Below are positions 19,959 through 29,506 of a stretch of 64,000 nt of DNA, in pieces. The notes beneath the pieces are model-generated. The model searched no databases, was not told where the DNA came from, and saw only the letters and a program-made list of their open reading frames with translations. A program made the translations under genes and the position numbers. Numbering within the stretch: position 1 is the stretch's first letter; every line of letters starts with the position of its first letter. This stretch comes from Clytia hemisphaerica (taxonomy: Eukaryota > Cnidaria > Hydrozoa > Leptothecata > Clytiidae), in assembly GCA_902728285.1 (NCBI GenBank), contig CACVBU010000534.1, forward strand, positions 1,685,939-1,749,938, in the 5' to 3' direction.

Positions 19959-22900
19959 ATGAACGACGATCTTAGCTTTTCTCCCTTGCTAGGTTTTGAA
20001 CGGTCCAGCTCCCCCAACAGCTTAGAAGAGGACCACTATATAATGGCGAATACTGAAGGGATTGCGCCCCGCGAAGACGCTACACCTGAACTCCCAAACG
20101 ATGAGGTTCTTAGGAGCCTTACTAACGCGTTAAAATATGTTTCAAAAAGTAAACGGCCAGCGGCCCCTAAGTTTAGCGTTGCTATTTTTTCGGGAAACGA
20201 TAACGAGGACCCAGTGGCTTTTGTGAAACGGTTTAGGCTTCTAGCTAAGGCTCAGATATGGGACGATAATGAGTCCCTTGAATATCTCTCGGTATACGTG
20301 GCGGGAAGGGCCGCGCGTTGGCTCGAGGACCTTCCGGCTACGGATAAAACAAGCTTGGAGAACGTTTTGAAGCTTTTCCTCGAAAAGTTCAAAACCGTTT
20401 TTACCCTTTCGAGCCTAGAAAGGATAAAGATGTTAGAGAAAGAGTCGGTGGGGGACTACGCCGACAGATTCTGGACTCAGTTCTCCAACGGGGATTCACA
20501 CGATGGCACGTTTCTCATGGATCTTTTCATATCAGGACTGACTGAAAAGATGAGGAACATGGTTGTGTGTGGATCGCCGAAGACGGCCAGGGAAGCAGAG
20601 GATCTCGCGAGAAGGTGCTATCTGACGGCTTACAAGCCCTCAGATGCTGCTACTGCGAGATCGGATGTAACGATGGACACGCTGAAAGACATTGTTACAA
20701 AACTTTCGGAGGCTCAGATCAGGGCTGAAGATCGACGAAATAGCGGCCATAGCAAGTTTCGACCAAGTGGTCGGCAGTTTAGAAGTTATGGGAGAGGAGG
20801 CGGCCATGACCGTCAGTGGAATGGACAAGGTCCAACTAACGGTGGGAGAATGAATGAGAGGCGAGGAGAGTCGAATGGGAGAAGTGTGGAGTGCTACAAT
20901 TGCCATAAATTGGGCCACTTTTCAAGGGAATGTCCAGAACCTAGGAGAGAAAGGGGTTCACTCCGAACATTGACGACCAATGACGAGACAACTCCGCTGG
21001 AGGCTGATCAAGGAATTCAGTCCTTTAACAAAAACCAACTTAGAATAAGTATTCCATTCATTGCAAATGAAAAACTTTCTGTCCTGAACCTAAACGTCAA
21101 TTTCGGGGGAGCCTCTGTCTCAGCTCTGGTGGACACGGGAGCCACAGCCTCCTGTATTAGTGAAGACTTTGGTAAGACATTACCCAAGGAAAACAAATTT
21201 ATTACGGACGTCCCCACACACTTGAGTCTCGCGACTGACAAAAGTGTCACCACAAACCTCAAAGCGATTTTTGAATTAGGATTAGGGCCAGGAGATCATT
21301 CCACAAAGATGGAATTTCTGATCGTCAAAGGACTCTCTTGTCCCATAATTTTGGGGAATGATTTTTTACGCCGATATGGCGCTATAATAAATTACGATTT
21401 GAACAGTTTGGAGATCTCGAAACATGCGAAAAACGATGACGAACAAGAACTTAAGATTAGTAAAATAACTTTTGAGTCAAATCCGGCCATGACACCGAAA
21501 AAACCAAAAACTGTGAATCATGAAGATTACGTTGAAGATCAAGTGAAGAATGTTAATGTCCCAGAGGACATGAAAAATAATTTCCGAAGATTTTTATTTA
21601 AATACTCGTCAGTTTTTTGTCATGACCCGGATAGCCTAACACCAGCCAATGTAGAGCCGTTTGAGATAAAACTTAAGGACAAATCTCCTATCCAGTTGCG
21701 AGCGTATAAGGCTTCACCAAAAGTGAAACAAGTGATCGAGGATCACATTGACAACCTTTTGAGAACCGGGGTCATCGAACCCTCCCGGTCAGATTTCAGT
21801 TCTCCAGTAGTTATTACTCCAAAAAAGGGTGGCACCTTTCGCTTTTGCGTGGACTATAGAAAATTGAACAAACAGATAGTAACGGAGGCCTACCCCCTGC
21901 CATTGATCGAAGACAATTTAGCCGATTTTAACGGTTCCCTGTTTTTTACGATAATTGACATGAGATCGGGTTACCATCAGGTCCCTTTAGAGAAAAACTC
22001 ACGAGCGTGCACGGCTTTCATTTGCCATATCGGGTCGTTTCAGTTTAGAACAACCCCTTTTGGTCTGGTGCACGCTCCCGCAGGTTTTCAAAGAAGAATT
22101 ATGAAAGCTTTTGGCCAACCCCTACCCGAGTTTGTGAAAATTTACTTGGACGACATCGTCGTCAAATCGAAATCCGCCCATGAGCATCTAAACCACCTTG
22201 AACATGTTTTTGATGTCCTAGCTTATAAGAAGCTCCAAATTAAACCAACCAAGTGTGAATTTTTTCGGACCTCCATTACATATTTAGGCCACGTAGTCTC
22301 ACGCAAAGGTATTGAGACTGATCCTGATAAGGTCAAAGCGATTCGCGATTTCCCAACACCTACTTCAACAAAGCAGGTAAGGAGTTTTGTTGGTCTAGCC
22401 ACATATTATAAAAAGTTTATAATAAACTTTTCCAACATTACCCGGCCGTTACATGCTCTTACTGGTGCGAATGTACGTTTCGTATGGAATGAAGCAGCTG
22501 AAACAAGTTTTAAAATCTTAAAGGAGAAGTTGACTAGTACCCCTGTTCTAGCACATCCTGACTTTTCGCTTCCTTTTATCATCCATACAGATGCCTCTGA
22601 CATAGCAGTGGGAGCAACCCTGTCTCAGGAGATAGATGGTGTCGAAAGACCTATCTCGTTTCAAGGGAGAGCACTTACAGGTGCAGAAACGAGATATACC
22701 GTAACTGAAAAAGAGTTTCTAGGCATTATCTTCGCTTTAAAGAAATATCGTCCGTTCGTATTTGGATCAAAATTTACGGTGGTCACCGACCACCAGCCAA
22801 TCGTAGCATTAGTTAGATCACCGAACCCAAGCAATAGGGTTGCGAGGTGGGTCATGACTCTTCAAGAGTTCGAATTATCATTAGTTTACCGTCCGGGTAA

Positions 22901-23198
22901 ACTAAACGCAAACGCAGATGCTCTCAGCAGAAGAGAGTATCACACATTGAATATGCTTACAACGGTATCTCAGAATGAGATCGCACAGTTGCAGAGACAG
23001 GACATACAACTGGCCGATCTCATTAGATATATAGAATGTAAGACGATCCCCGAGGATGACAAGTCGGCGAAGAGTGTTATATTACTTTCCGACCAATTCT
23101 TTCTCAGCGGGGAAGGGGTCTTATTTAAAATGGGTGGACAAATCAAAACTTGTAGTCCCCTCTCAGTTGAAAGAGGAAGTTCTGATTTGGTCCCATGA
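19959..23198 (+). CDS. Gag-protease-RT-RNase H polyprotein of the chromovirus
   Basis: One frame of 1079 codons from the ATG at 19959. The order is: retrotransposon Gag (~70-230); a CCHC zinc knuckle (CYNCHKLGHFSREC, first Cys ~312); an aspartic protease with D-T-G at ~392; reverse transcriptase with FRFCVDYRKLN and the catalytic Y-L-D-D at ~729; and RNase H with its first catalytic Asp in HTDAS at ~878 and later TDHQPIV. Gag and Pol share one frame, so no gag/pol shift is needed. The frame then runs off into a non-homologous tail and a stop at 23198, while integrase homology continues in the next frame from about 23150. The break maps to the A-run 23145-23148. All catalytic residues I looked for are present. 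Confidence 0.93.
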   Translation: MNDDLSFSPLLGFERSSSPNSLEEDHYIMANTEGIAPREDATPELPNDEVLRSLTNALKYVSKSKRPAAPKFSVAIFSGNDNEDPVAFVKRFRLLAKAQIWDDNESLEYLSVYVAGRAARWLEDLPATDKTSLENVLKLFLEKFKTVFTLSSLERIKMLEKESVGDYADRFWTQFSNGDSHDGTFLMDLFISGLTEKMRNMVVCGSPKTAREAEDLARRCYLTAYKPSDAATARSDVTMDTLKDIVTKLSEAQIRAEDRRNSGHSKFRPSGRQFRSYGRGGGHDRQWNGQGPTNGGRMNERRGESNGRSVECYNCHKLGHFSRECPEPRRERGSLRTLTTNDETTPLEADQGIQSFNKNQLRISIPFIANEKLSVLNLNVNFGGASVSALVDTGATASCISEDFGKTLPKENKFITDVPTHLSLATDKSVTTNLKAIFELGLGPGDHSTKMEFLIVKGLSCPIILGNDFLRRYGAIINYDLNSLEISKHAKNDDEQELKISKITFESNPAMTPKKPKTVNHEDYVEDQVKNVNVPEDMKNNFRRFLFKYSSVFCHDPDSLTPANVEPFEIKLKDKSPIQLRAYKASPKVKQVIEDHIDNLLRTGVIEPSRSDFSSPVVITPKKGGTFRFCVDYRKLNKQIVTEAYPLPLIEDNLADFNGSLFFTIIDMRSGYHQVPLEKNSRACTAFICHIGSFQFRTTPFGLVHAPAGFQRRIMKAFGQPLPEFVKIYLDDIVVKSKSAHEHLNHLEHVFDVLAYKKLQIKPTKCEFFRTSITYLGHVVSRKGIETDPDKVKAIRDFPTPTSTKQVRSFVGLATYYKKFIINFSNITRPLHALTGANVRFVWNEAAETSFKILKEKLTSTPVLAHPDFSLPFIIHTDASDIAVGATLSQEIDGVERPISFQGRALTGAETRYTVTEKEFLGIIFALKKYRPFVFGSKFTVVTDHQPIVALVRSPNPSNRVARWVMTLQEFELSLVYRPGKLNANADALSRREYHTLNMLTTVSQNEIAQLQRQDIQLADLIRYIECKTIPEDDKSAKSVILLSDQFFLSGEGVLFKMGGQIKTCSPLSVERGSSDLVP

Positions 23199-24741
23199 TA
23201 CCTCACATTTTGGGGTCAATAAAACGTTTGATCGAATCCGATCGAAATATTATTGGCAAGGATTCTATAAAGAAATTCAGAATTGGGTCTTGAGCTGTGA
23301 GGGTTGCAACAGAAAAAAGAATCCCAAGAGAAGTAACTTTCAACTCATGACCATTCCCTGTTCGGAACCACTGTCGGCGTGGGCCATCGATGTTTTGGGT
23401 CCCTTCAAGCGCACAGTCAGGGAAAATAGATATATAGTAGTTTTCACTGAAACGTATACAAAGTGGCCAGAGGCCGTCGCGACTAGTCACACCAGAGCTC
23501 CTCTAATAGCGGAAATAATATTAGAACGCATCGTTTATAGGTTTGGCGCCCCGAGGCAGCTTCTTTCGGATCGCGGAAAGAATTTCCTGGCAAGGCTCGT
23601 TGCCGAACTCAGCACTGCTTTGCGAATTAAGAGGGTTCATACCACAGCATATCACCCAGCGACAAACGGACTCGTAGAGCGGTATAATGGAACTTTAGCA
23701 CGTACACTCGCCCAGTTCACTGACGCATTTCAGGACGACTGGGATACCCACATTAACTCTGCCCTATTTGCTTATAGAGTTACCCCCCATTCCACGACCA
23801 GAGAAACTCCCTTTTTCTTACTCCACGGCCGCGACCCCAGAATGCCCTTAGACGTAGCACTTATACCACCAACCGAATTAGAGGGAGAGTTAGCCGAACA
23901 GAAAGAACAGCTGATAACCTCCCTTCGTTTGGCCCAAGAGACCGCGAAAGAAAATATGCAACGATCCCAGCAAGCGAACGAAGAAAGAAAAACACCAGTG
24001 GACGCGCCTTTTCTTGTAGGAGACTTGGTATGGCTACATGTGCCGGACTCTATCAAGGGCCTTTCTAATAAACTGAGATTCCGTTGGCATGGACCATATC
24101 GTATTGTTGAGCAAATTTCGCCTGTCAATTTTAAACTCGAAATAGAGGGGAGGAGAGTCCCAGTAAATGTCCATGCCTCCAGAATAAAGAAGTACACCCC
24201 CAGGGAAAGACCGGACAATGAGGTCGAAGGAGAGGACGAATTTTGTGACGTCCCGTTAGATTGCATCCCCTTAGATTCTATGCCGCACGTCCCAGATCCG
24301 ACAGTGGAAATCGAACAGGAAGACCTGGTTTATAGGGTGGAAAGAATTCTGAAATCCAGAAAACGATCTGGAATCACGAGTTATCTTGTGAAGTGGCAAG
24401 GATATCCCTTGTCGCAGGCTACTTGGGAGCCTAGTGAAAATATTTTAGACCCAAACCTCATTGTAGACTTCAATCGCAGAACAAAACAAAAGAAGGCTAA
24501 TAAGGCCAAAGCTAAGGAAAAGAAAGAAGGAGAAAATAAAAGAACTCGAAAAGAAAGCCTGAACATGATCGTCGTTAAGGAACCAGAGAACGAGAACCAT
24601 TCTAACTTCTCAATTTCTAACTCTATCATCACGGTCTTAGTTTTTATAATGCTGTTCACGTTGGGGTCTGCAGCGAGGTTGGGGCCCAGAGAATTAGGTT
24701 ATTTATATGACTGCACCACACTCCAACGAAATGGACGTTAG
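23150..24741 (+). CDS. integrase-chromodomain part of the chromovirus polyprotein
   Basis: Continues Pol in the +1 frame relative to the upstream frame. It has the integrase HHCC zinc-binding segment (His codons 23194 and 23206, Cys 23296 and 23305). The catalytic D, D-35-E set is at codons 23389, 23569 and 23677. A GPY-type module (WHGPYRIV) follows. A chromodomain (~24325-24480) has YRVERIL, YLVKWQGYP and TWEP, the aromatic and tryptophan pattern used to bind modified histone tails and guide integration. After a lysine-rich linker comes a hydrophobic stretch (IITVLVFIMLFTLGSA, ~24625-24672) and a short tail with YDC. This end is unusual for a chromovirus and may be the start of an envelope-like gene. 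The region 23056-23150 in this frame is not homologous and is excluded. Confidence 0.9.
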
Positions 24742-26633
24742 TCGTTGCCTTCGTTTCATCGGTTACCTGAACAATAAAATAAAATAAAAAACAACATTAG
24801 TAAATACAGAAAAATCATTGCCTATAAATGTATTAATAATCACAATTACTTGCAGTTTTCGAAGCTCAAAGGTAGACCTACAGAAGGGACACAGAGGTGT
24901 AAGTATAGCTATTTCTTTAATCCAATTTGAATTTTTTTGAGTTTTTTAATTTTGCGTTAGATAGTCGTAATACGGACACGCACCCTCAGACTTCACACGC
25001 CGTGTGTTCTTATCCCAAAGAGAATTTTTTATTGGAATTGAGAAATTTTGCACTAGTGCTAGAAATATTTTTGAGACTAAAAAATTCGATTTTTTTCCTA
25101 CGCGTCTAATAGGAAACGAGGGTATAATCGGGACAGGAACACAGGCACTAGGTAATAGATTTTTTTTTGATATAACGGCATTTTGAATTATTTTATACAC
25201 GTAGACAGTAACGGAGAGAGACCTATTTTGTGGGAAGTTTTGTGTGCCTCCAAAACATCGAAAATCTTACCTTGAGGTGAAAATTCCAAGTGTGAAACTC
25301 GTCATCGATTTAAAAATTGGTGTGCCTGAAAAAAAAAAAAATAATAAAATAATGAGATAGGTTCTACATAAATAGAATAAAGCCTGACTGGGAATTCACA
25401 GACGAGCGATAGCTATGAGACACGTACTTTTTCTATCAGCCTCGACTAGATCTCACCTAGAGGGGGAGGGAAGTCTATTGATATAGGTAAAAAGGAGGAG
25501 GGCCGTGAAAGTAATTGAAATAGTGTGGAAATGGAGTTGGATGCCAGGCTGGGAACAGAAATACCAAAACGAAGACTAAACCTTAAACCAACCCAGAAGG
25601 ACCGACGATGGACGAAACCCCTGAAAGAAGAGAGAGGAAAAGAAACCACTTACCGGAAGACAATAGCAGCAGACGATATCTTCGGAGCCGCGCCAAACTC
25701 GGCCACAACACCTGGTGGCCAAGACTGATCCATTTTTATCCTCGAAGTGCTTTGGATGCAAACACCCGGGGCACATTGCGATGTTTGTAGAGTGACAATT
25801 GACGCATTGCCACACGGCGTTCCAACGCCCGTTCACTGGAACCAAGGTTACTGTGCACAGTCGATCCATCTTCACGGGTATCCAAGAAATAATGAAAGAA
25901 TATAACTGCTAAAAGAAACTATACTCTCCGTACAGCCACAACGATTGGTTGAAAGCAATCTACCAATCAAATACCACCAAGTACCCATTACAAGTAATGC
26001 CGAACAACACAACAACAATGATATGTTTTCAGTAACAATGAATAAGTTTCCCGCGGGACAGTCTCTGTGCAGTCACCACGATTGGTTGAAAAGAACCTAC
26101 CAATCAGATACCGCCAAGCAACATTTAAAAATAATACCGAACAACACAACAAAATGAACTATTTTGAAAACAAAAAACGAAGAACTTTCCCACGAGAAAA
26201 CAACAGTGCTACCATGGTTTCCACCCTCCCTTCCAATCAACCATCACCATAGACAACAGACAATTTCTATCCTAGCCTTGGCACAAAGAGAGACACTATT
26301 CTGGGGTCATTTAGACCCCGTAGAGTAGAAATGATATGGTTCATGTTATGTTGATTGGGAAATGTCCACCCTCCTCCCTTATTATACCTCATATTACTTA
26401 GGTCATAAGATAAATATGTTCTTGAAAAAATTATTATTTAAACAGTTAACCTTATGTGGATTATAGGAATAGTATTTATCATTAGAGTTTAGATTATTTA
26501 ATGTTTATTTTCATAGTATTTTTAGGATTATTATATAGGATTTGCTATTGTACTGGTTCAGTCGGAAACGCCCTGGTCATCCCAGGTATTTATTTGAATT
26601 GTAGTAGGGGAAACCGCTCCCAACCTGTTTAAC
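24742..26633 (+). other. 3' internal region of the chromovirus, with an internal duplication
   Basis: 1.9 kb between Pol and the purine tract, without a long sense frame. ACGATTGGTTGAAA...CTACCAATCA...ATACC followed by CGAACAACACAACA occurs twice, 137 bp apart (25941 and 26078). On the minus strand, 25869-25576 is an open frame of ~97 codons rich in Cys (CVNCHSTNIAMCPGC, CCGRVW). Its meaning is unclear. Confidence 0.6.
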
Positions 26634-26647
26634 AGGGCGGGGAGGGG
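26634..26647 (+). promoter_or_regulatory. polypurine tract
   Basis: AGGGCGGGGAGGGG directly abuts the 3' LTR, as expected for the plus-strand primer. Confidence 0.75.
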
Positions 26648-26966
26648 TGTACAGAGGCGATTCTATAGCCTCTGTACTACGCCCAGAAACCACCTTCCAC
26701 GCCCGTAACGCCCTCGTTACGGTTGAATGAACTTGAAAGTGTTTTACTCTGCTCAGATCGCCTGATCTGGGAGTCTAGTTTCGGATATGAATGGAGTCGG
26801 TGGTTTCTGGAATGCGTCAGGTAAGATCTCTTTTAGATGTAAGATAGTATATAGCATGCACAGAAATACGTACAGTCTCCCCTTCTCTGTTTAATGTTCG
26901 AACTAGTCCTCCACCCGTTAATAATGTGGTGTCGACTTAGGCCTGGGCCGGCATCGCATTATTACA
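26648..26966 (+). repeat. 3' LTR of the chromovirus
   Basis: Identical to 18057-18375. Followed by the AAAT target duplication. Confidence 0.95.
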
Positions 26967-27108
26967 AAATTTTCGGAATTTTTGACGGAAATTTGGATTA
27001 CCAAAGGATTTTTTGGTGACAGAGTTTTTGTGCTCGTCTAAAAGTTTGTCGGAGTTTAAGGAAAAGTTTGACGGATTGGCGGAATCGGGTACTCTCTGAA
27101 ACCTCCCC

Positions 27109-28150
27109 AATAGATGCCCTCCAAAATGAAGCCAAAAAATACAGGCTGCCGTTGAAACAAGGATCTTGACAAAAAAAAATAATTTGCCCATTTTTGAGTC
27201 ATTTTACGTTTGCGAAATCAGCAGTTTCAGGTATTTGGCGCAGACCAACTAACCCTTTTAATCATAATTTGGCCTCCTCGTCACGTAACAAAGAGATCAA
27301 TAAAGATTAGTGCAATAAGTATAAATCTCAGTTCAGCTTCAATGAATAACACCTTTAGCATCTAGGACGGGGACTTGAATAAAAGACGAGAAGTCAATTT
27401 TAAAATCAAATGTCAAATTTTATCCAATTTTATCTAGATTTAATATCACATGGACAAATTTGAAATGTAGTCAAGTTTTTGTAGAAAATGACGTTATAAA
27501 TATCGAGGGATTCATACCGTCAACTTCTCTAACGTGGGACGATTGGTCGAAACATGGGACTGTTGATTATCTGCCTATCGCCCGATGGGATTAACAAATA
27601 ACGAGTGTGTAACTTACGTCAAACGCTCCATCGTTTTACCACTAATTGTTCTTCTTCGTTCCAGACACTCGCGTGTGTTCCACTACGGATTTTTTTCATT
27701 TTTCGATTTAAAAGCCTACTCGGTGCGAAAGAGAAATTGCGTATTCTTTAATACGCCGTTCATTAACTCAAATCAAATGACTTTGGAGGTTCGGTGAAAT
27801 GCTGGCCGAATTGCCGCCCCATGTTTTGTCAGATAGTCCCAAGTTAGAGCAGTTGACGGTATCATTTAATACTGATGTACTCTTCTTTTACCGTCGTCGT
27901 CCCGAAAAAAAATTGGAACCTAAGTAATTTTGATTCCCCTACCCCTTAGCTTTCCAAAAATGTATAACAAGTGCTTTGACTAAAAAAATCGAGCGATTTT
28001 ACAAATTTCACCCTACTATATTTCTAAAAAGTTGTCTTTTCTATTAGTACTTTTGCTGGCCAAAAGTTTGAAAGTAAATGTTAGAATACAAGGTGGTGTG
28101 AGAAAAACATCATCAGACAAGTAAAACCAAACAAGATGCTTTAGCGACAC
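27109..28150. other. no gene recognised
   Basis: Short ATG frames such as 27585-27797 show no domain or convincing splice context. Confidence 0.4.
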
Positions 28151-28452
28151 CAGTAGCGTGATGGGTCGACAAAAAATCGGGGCAAAAAGGGGAGGCAATT
28201 TCCGAAAATTTTGCTTTTGGCGTCCCCTATTAAAAGTAAATATCTTTGTAAAAATAACGCGAGTGAAGCGAGCACGAAAATTTTTAGGTACTTAGGTTTG
28301 GTTGAAAACTGCTAATTCTAGGGTGCAAAAAAGCAAAGGGGCGCCGAAATTAGTAATAAGAGTATTTTTCACCCTTTGTATTTCGGTGCCCTCCCAAAAA
28401 ATCGGCCGCTGGGGGGAGGGCACTGCCCCCTCCCCTTGCCACCACGCTACTG
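28151..28452. mobile_element. hAT-type MITE, 302 bp, 8-bp target duplication
   Basis: The termini CAGTAGCGTG and CACGCTACTG are exact inverses. AGCGACAC flanks both sides (28143-28150 and 28453-28460). CAG...CTG ends with an 8-bp duplication are the hAT pattern. The interior has no frame and carries GGGGAGGGCACTGCCCCCTC near its right end. Confidence 0.85.
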
Positions 28453-28754
28453 AGCGACACGACATTTTCAGTTGAGGATATCTTTCTAAAGTTTCTCCGA
28501 GGAGAGCTGAGATTGAAGTATATTAGAGGTGAGTCTCATAACTCCACTGTGATATGCAAATCTTTTGGTGGCATGTTGTGGCACGGTGGGTTGTTTGCTT
28601 GAGCTTGAAGTTTCAAAATTCCCTTTGTCAATGTTCAATTTCTTATACATACAGTAGAATGTTTTTGCATCTTTCTCACAACTTAAAACGTGCATAACAA
28701 CAGAGATGTAGCGACATACATTAGCAATTAACATGACCAGCTTACTTCGCACTT

Positions 28755-28937
28755 ACTCTTAGGTTCCAAATAAACGAATATTTTCCAAACCCCCCCCCCC
28801 CCCTGGACCTTATTAAGATCCACTCGTTTATTAATTTTTAAGAATATTTTTACTCGCTGACTTCATATATATATTATATACTTTCAGCTGTCAAAGAAAA
28901 GGTCCCCCCCCCCCGTTTATTTGGAACGTCAGAGAGT
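28755..28937. mobile_element. MITE with ACTCTTAGG ends and poly-C tracts
   Basis: ACTCTTAGGTTCCAAATAAACG on the left is inverse to CGTTTATTTGGAACGTCAGAGAGT on the right. Two C-runs of 13 or more and the word CAGCTGTCAAAGA are shared with the copy at 47395-47680. Confidence 0.7.
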
Positions 28938-29506
28938 TTGTTTCGATTTAATGGATTTCTTTTGTTGTCGCATTAAAATTTGTACAATTAGCCTATTGTT
29001 TAAAGCATGGAGATAAAGGGTGGGTTAACATCTAGGGGAGAATAGATTAAGGAATACAATGATAATCGCACGATTTATTTTGATTCCATCACGATTCCTT
29101 CGTAAGTCATAATTGATTTTCCCTAAGCTTTCTGATTGGTTCATTTCAGAATGCGACTATGGTTTTTCTATATTCAACCGTCTTTACATTTCAACTGGAC
29201 ACAATACAAGTTCAAACTGCATAGTAAAGCTTCATCGAAAAAGTCATTTGCGTAGTTGTCATCATTGTCATCGAAATCATTTTCCAATTTTGTACTCGTT
29301 TAATATTAATTGGAAAAATCGTTTACACGATTTCTTTTCAAAACTAAATGGATTTTCTCCTCGTTACGTCCTTTGTCTTAAGAGGTATCCAAACCTACCT
29401 CTTGTAACAATAGACTAGCAAACTAGTCTGTTAATTAATCATGTCAGAGGGCGGGAACATAAAGGCGGCGGGCGTTTGCTAGAATAGGAGCTGCGTAGGA
29501 GAACGA
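28938..29506. other. no gene recognised
   Basis: A plus-strand open frame (29113-29418) lacks a domain and a convincing start. Nothing else is visible. Confidence 0.35.

Larger units (their letters stand above)
18057..26966 (+). mobile_element. full-length Ty3/gypsy chromovirus (LTR retrotransposon), 8.9 kb
   Basis: Two 319-bp LTRs (18057-18375 and 26648-26966) are identical over their full length, begin TGTACAG and end ATTACA. AAAT flanks both sides (18053-18056, 26967-26970) as a 4-bp target duplication. The order is 5' LTR, tRNA-Lys-type primer site, long leader, gag-protease-RT-RNase H, integrase-chromodomain, a 1.9-kb 3' region, a purine tract and the 3' LTR. This order and the chromodomain place it in Ty3/gypsy chromoviruses. 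Identical LTRs mean a very recent insertion. One frame break before the integrase (near 23145) suggests this copy is defective, or uses frameshifting. Confidence 0.95.
17884..27108. mobile_element. older inverted-repeat element interrupted by the chromovirus
   Basis: GGGAGGTTCAAGG at 17884 and ACCTCCCC at 27101-27108 look like opposing ends. Between them, outside the LTR element, GACGGAATTTCGGAA-type words recur at least six times on both sides of the insertion. The chromovirus (18057-26966) split this element, leaving about 170 bp on one side and 140 bp on the other. Confidence 0.4.

Noticed and set aside
28486-28734. Minus-strand frame of ~83 codons between two MITEs
   Set aside because: The composition is plausible but there is no domain or splice evidence.
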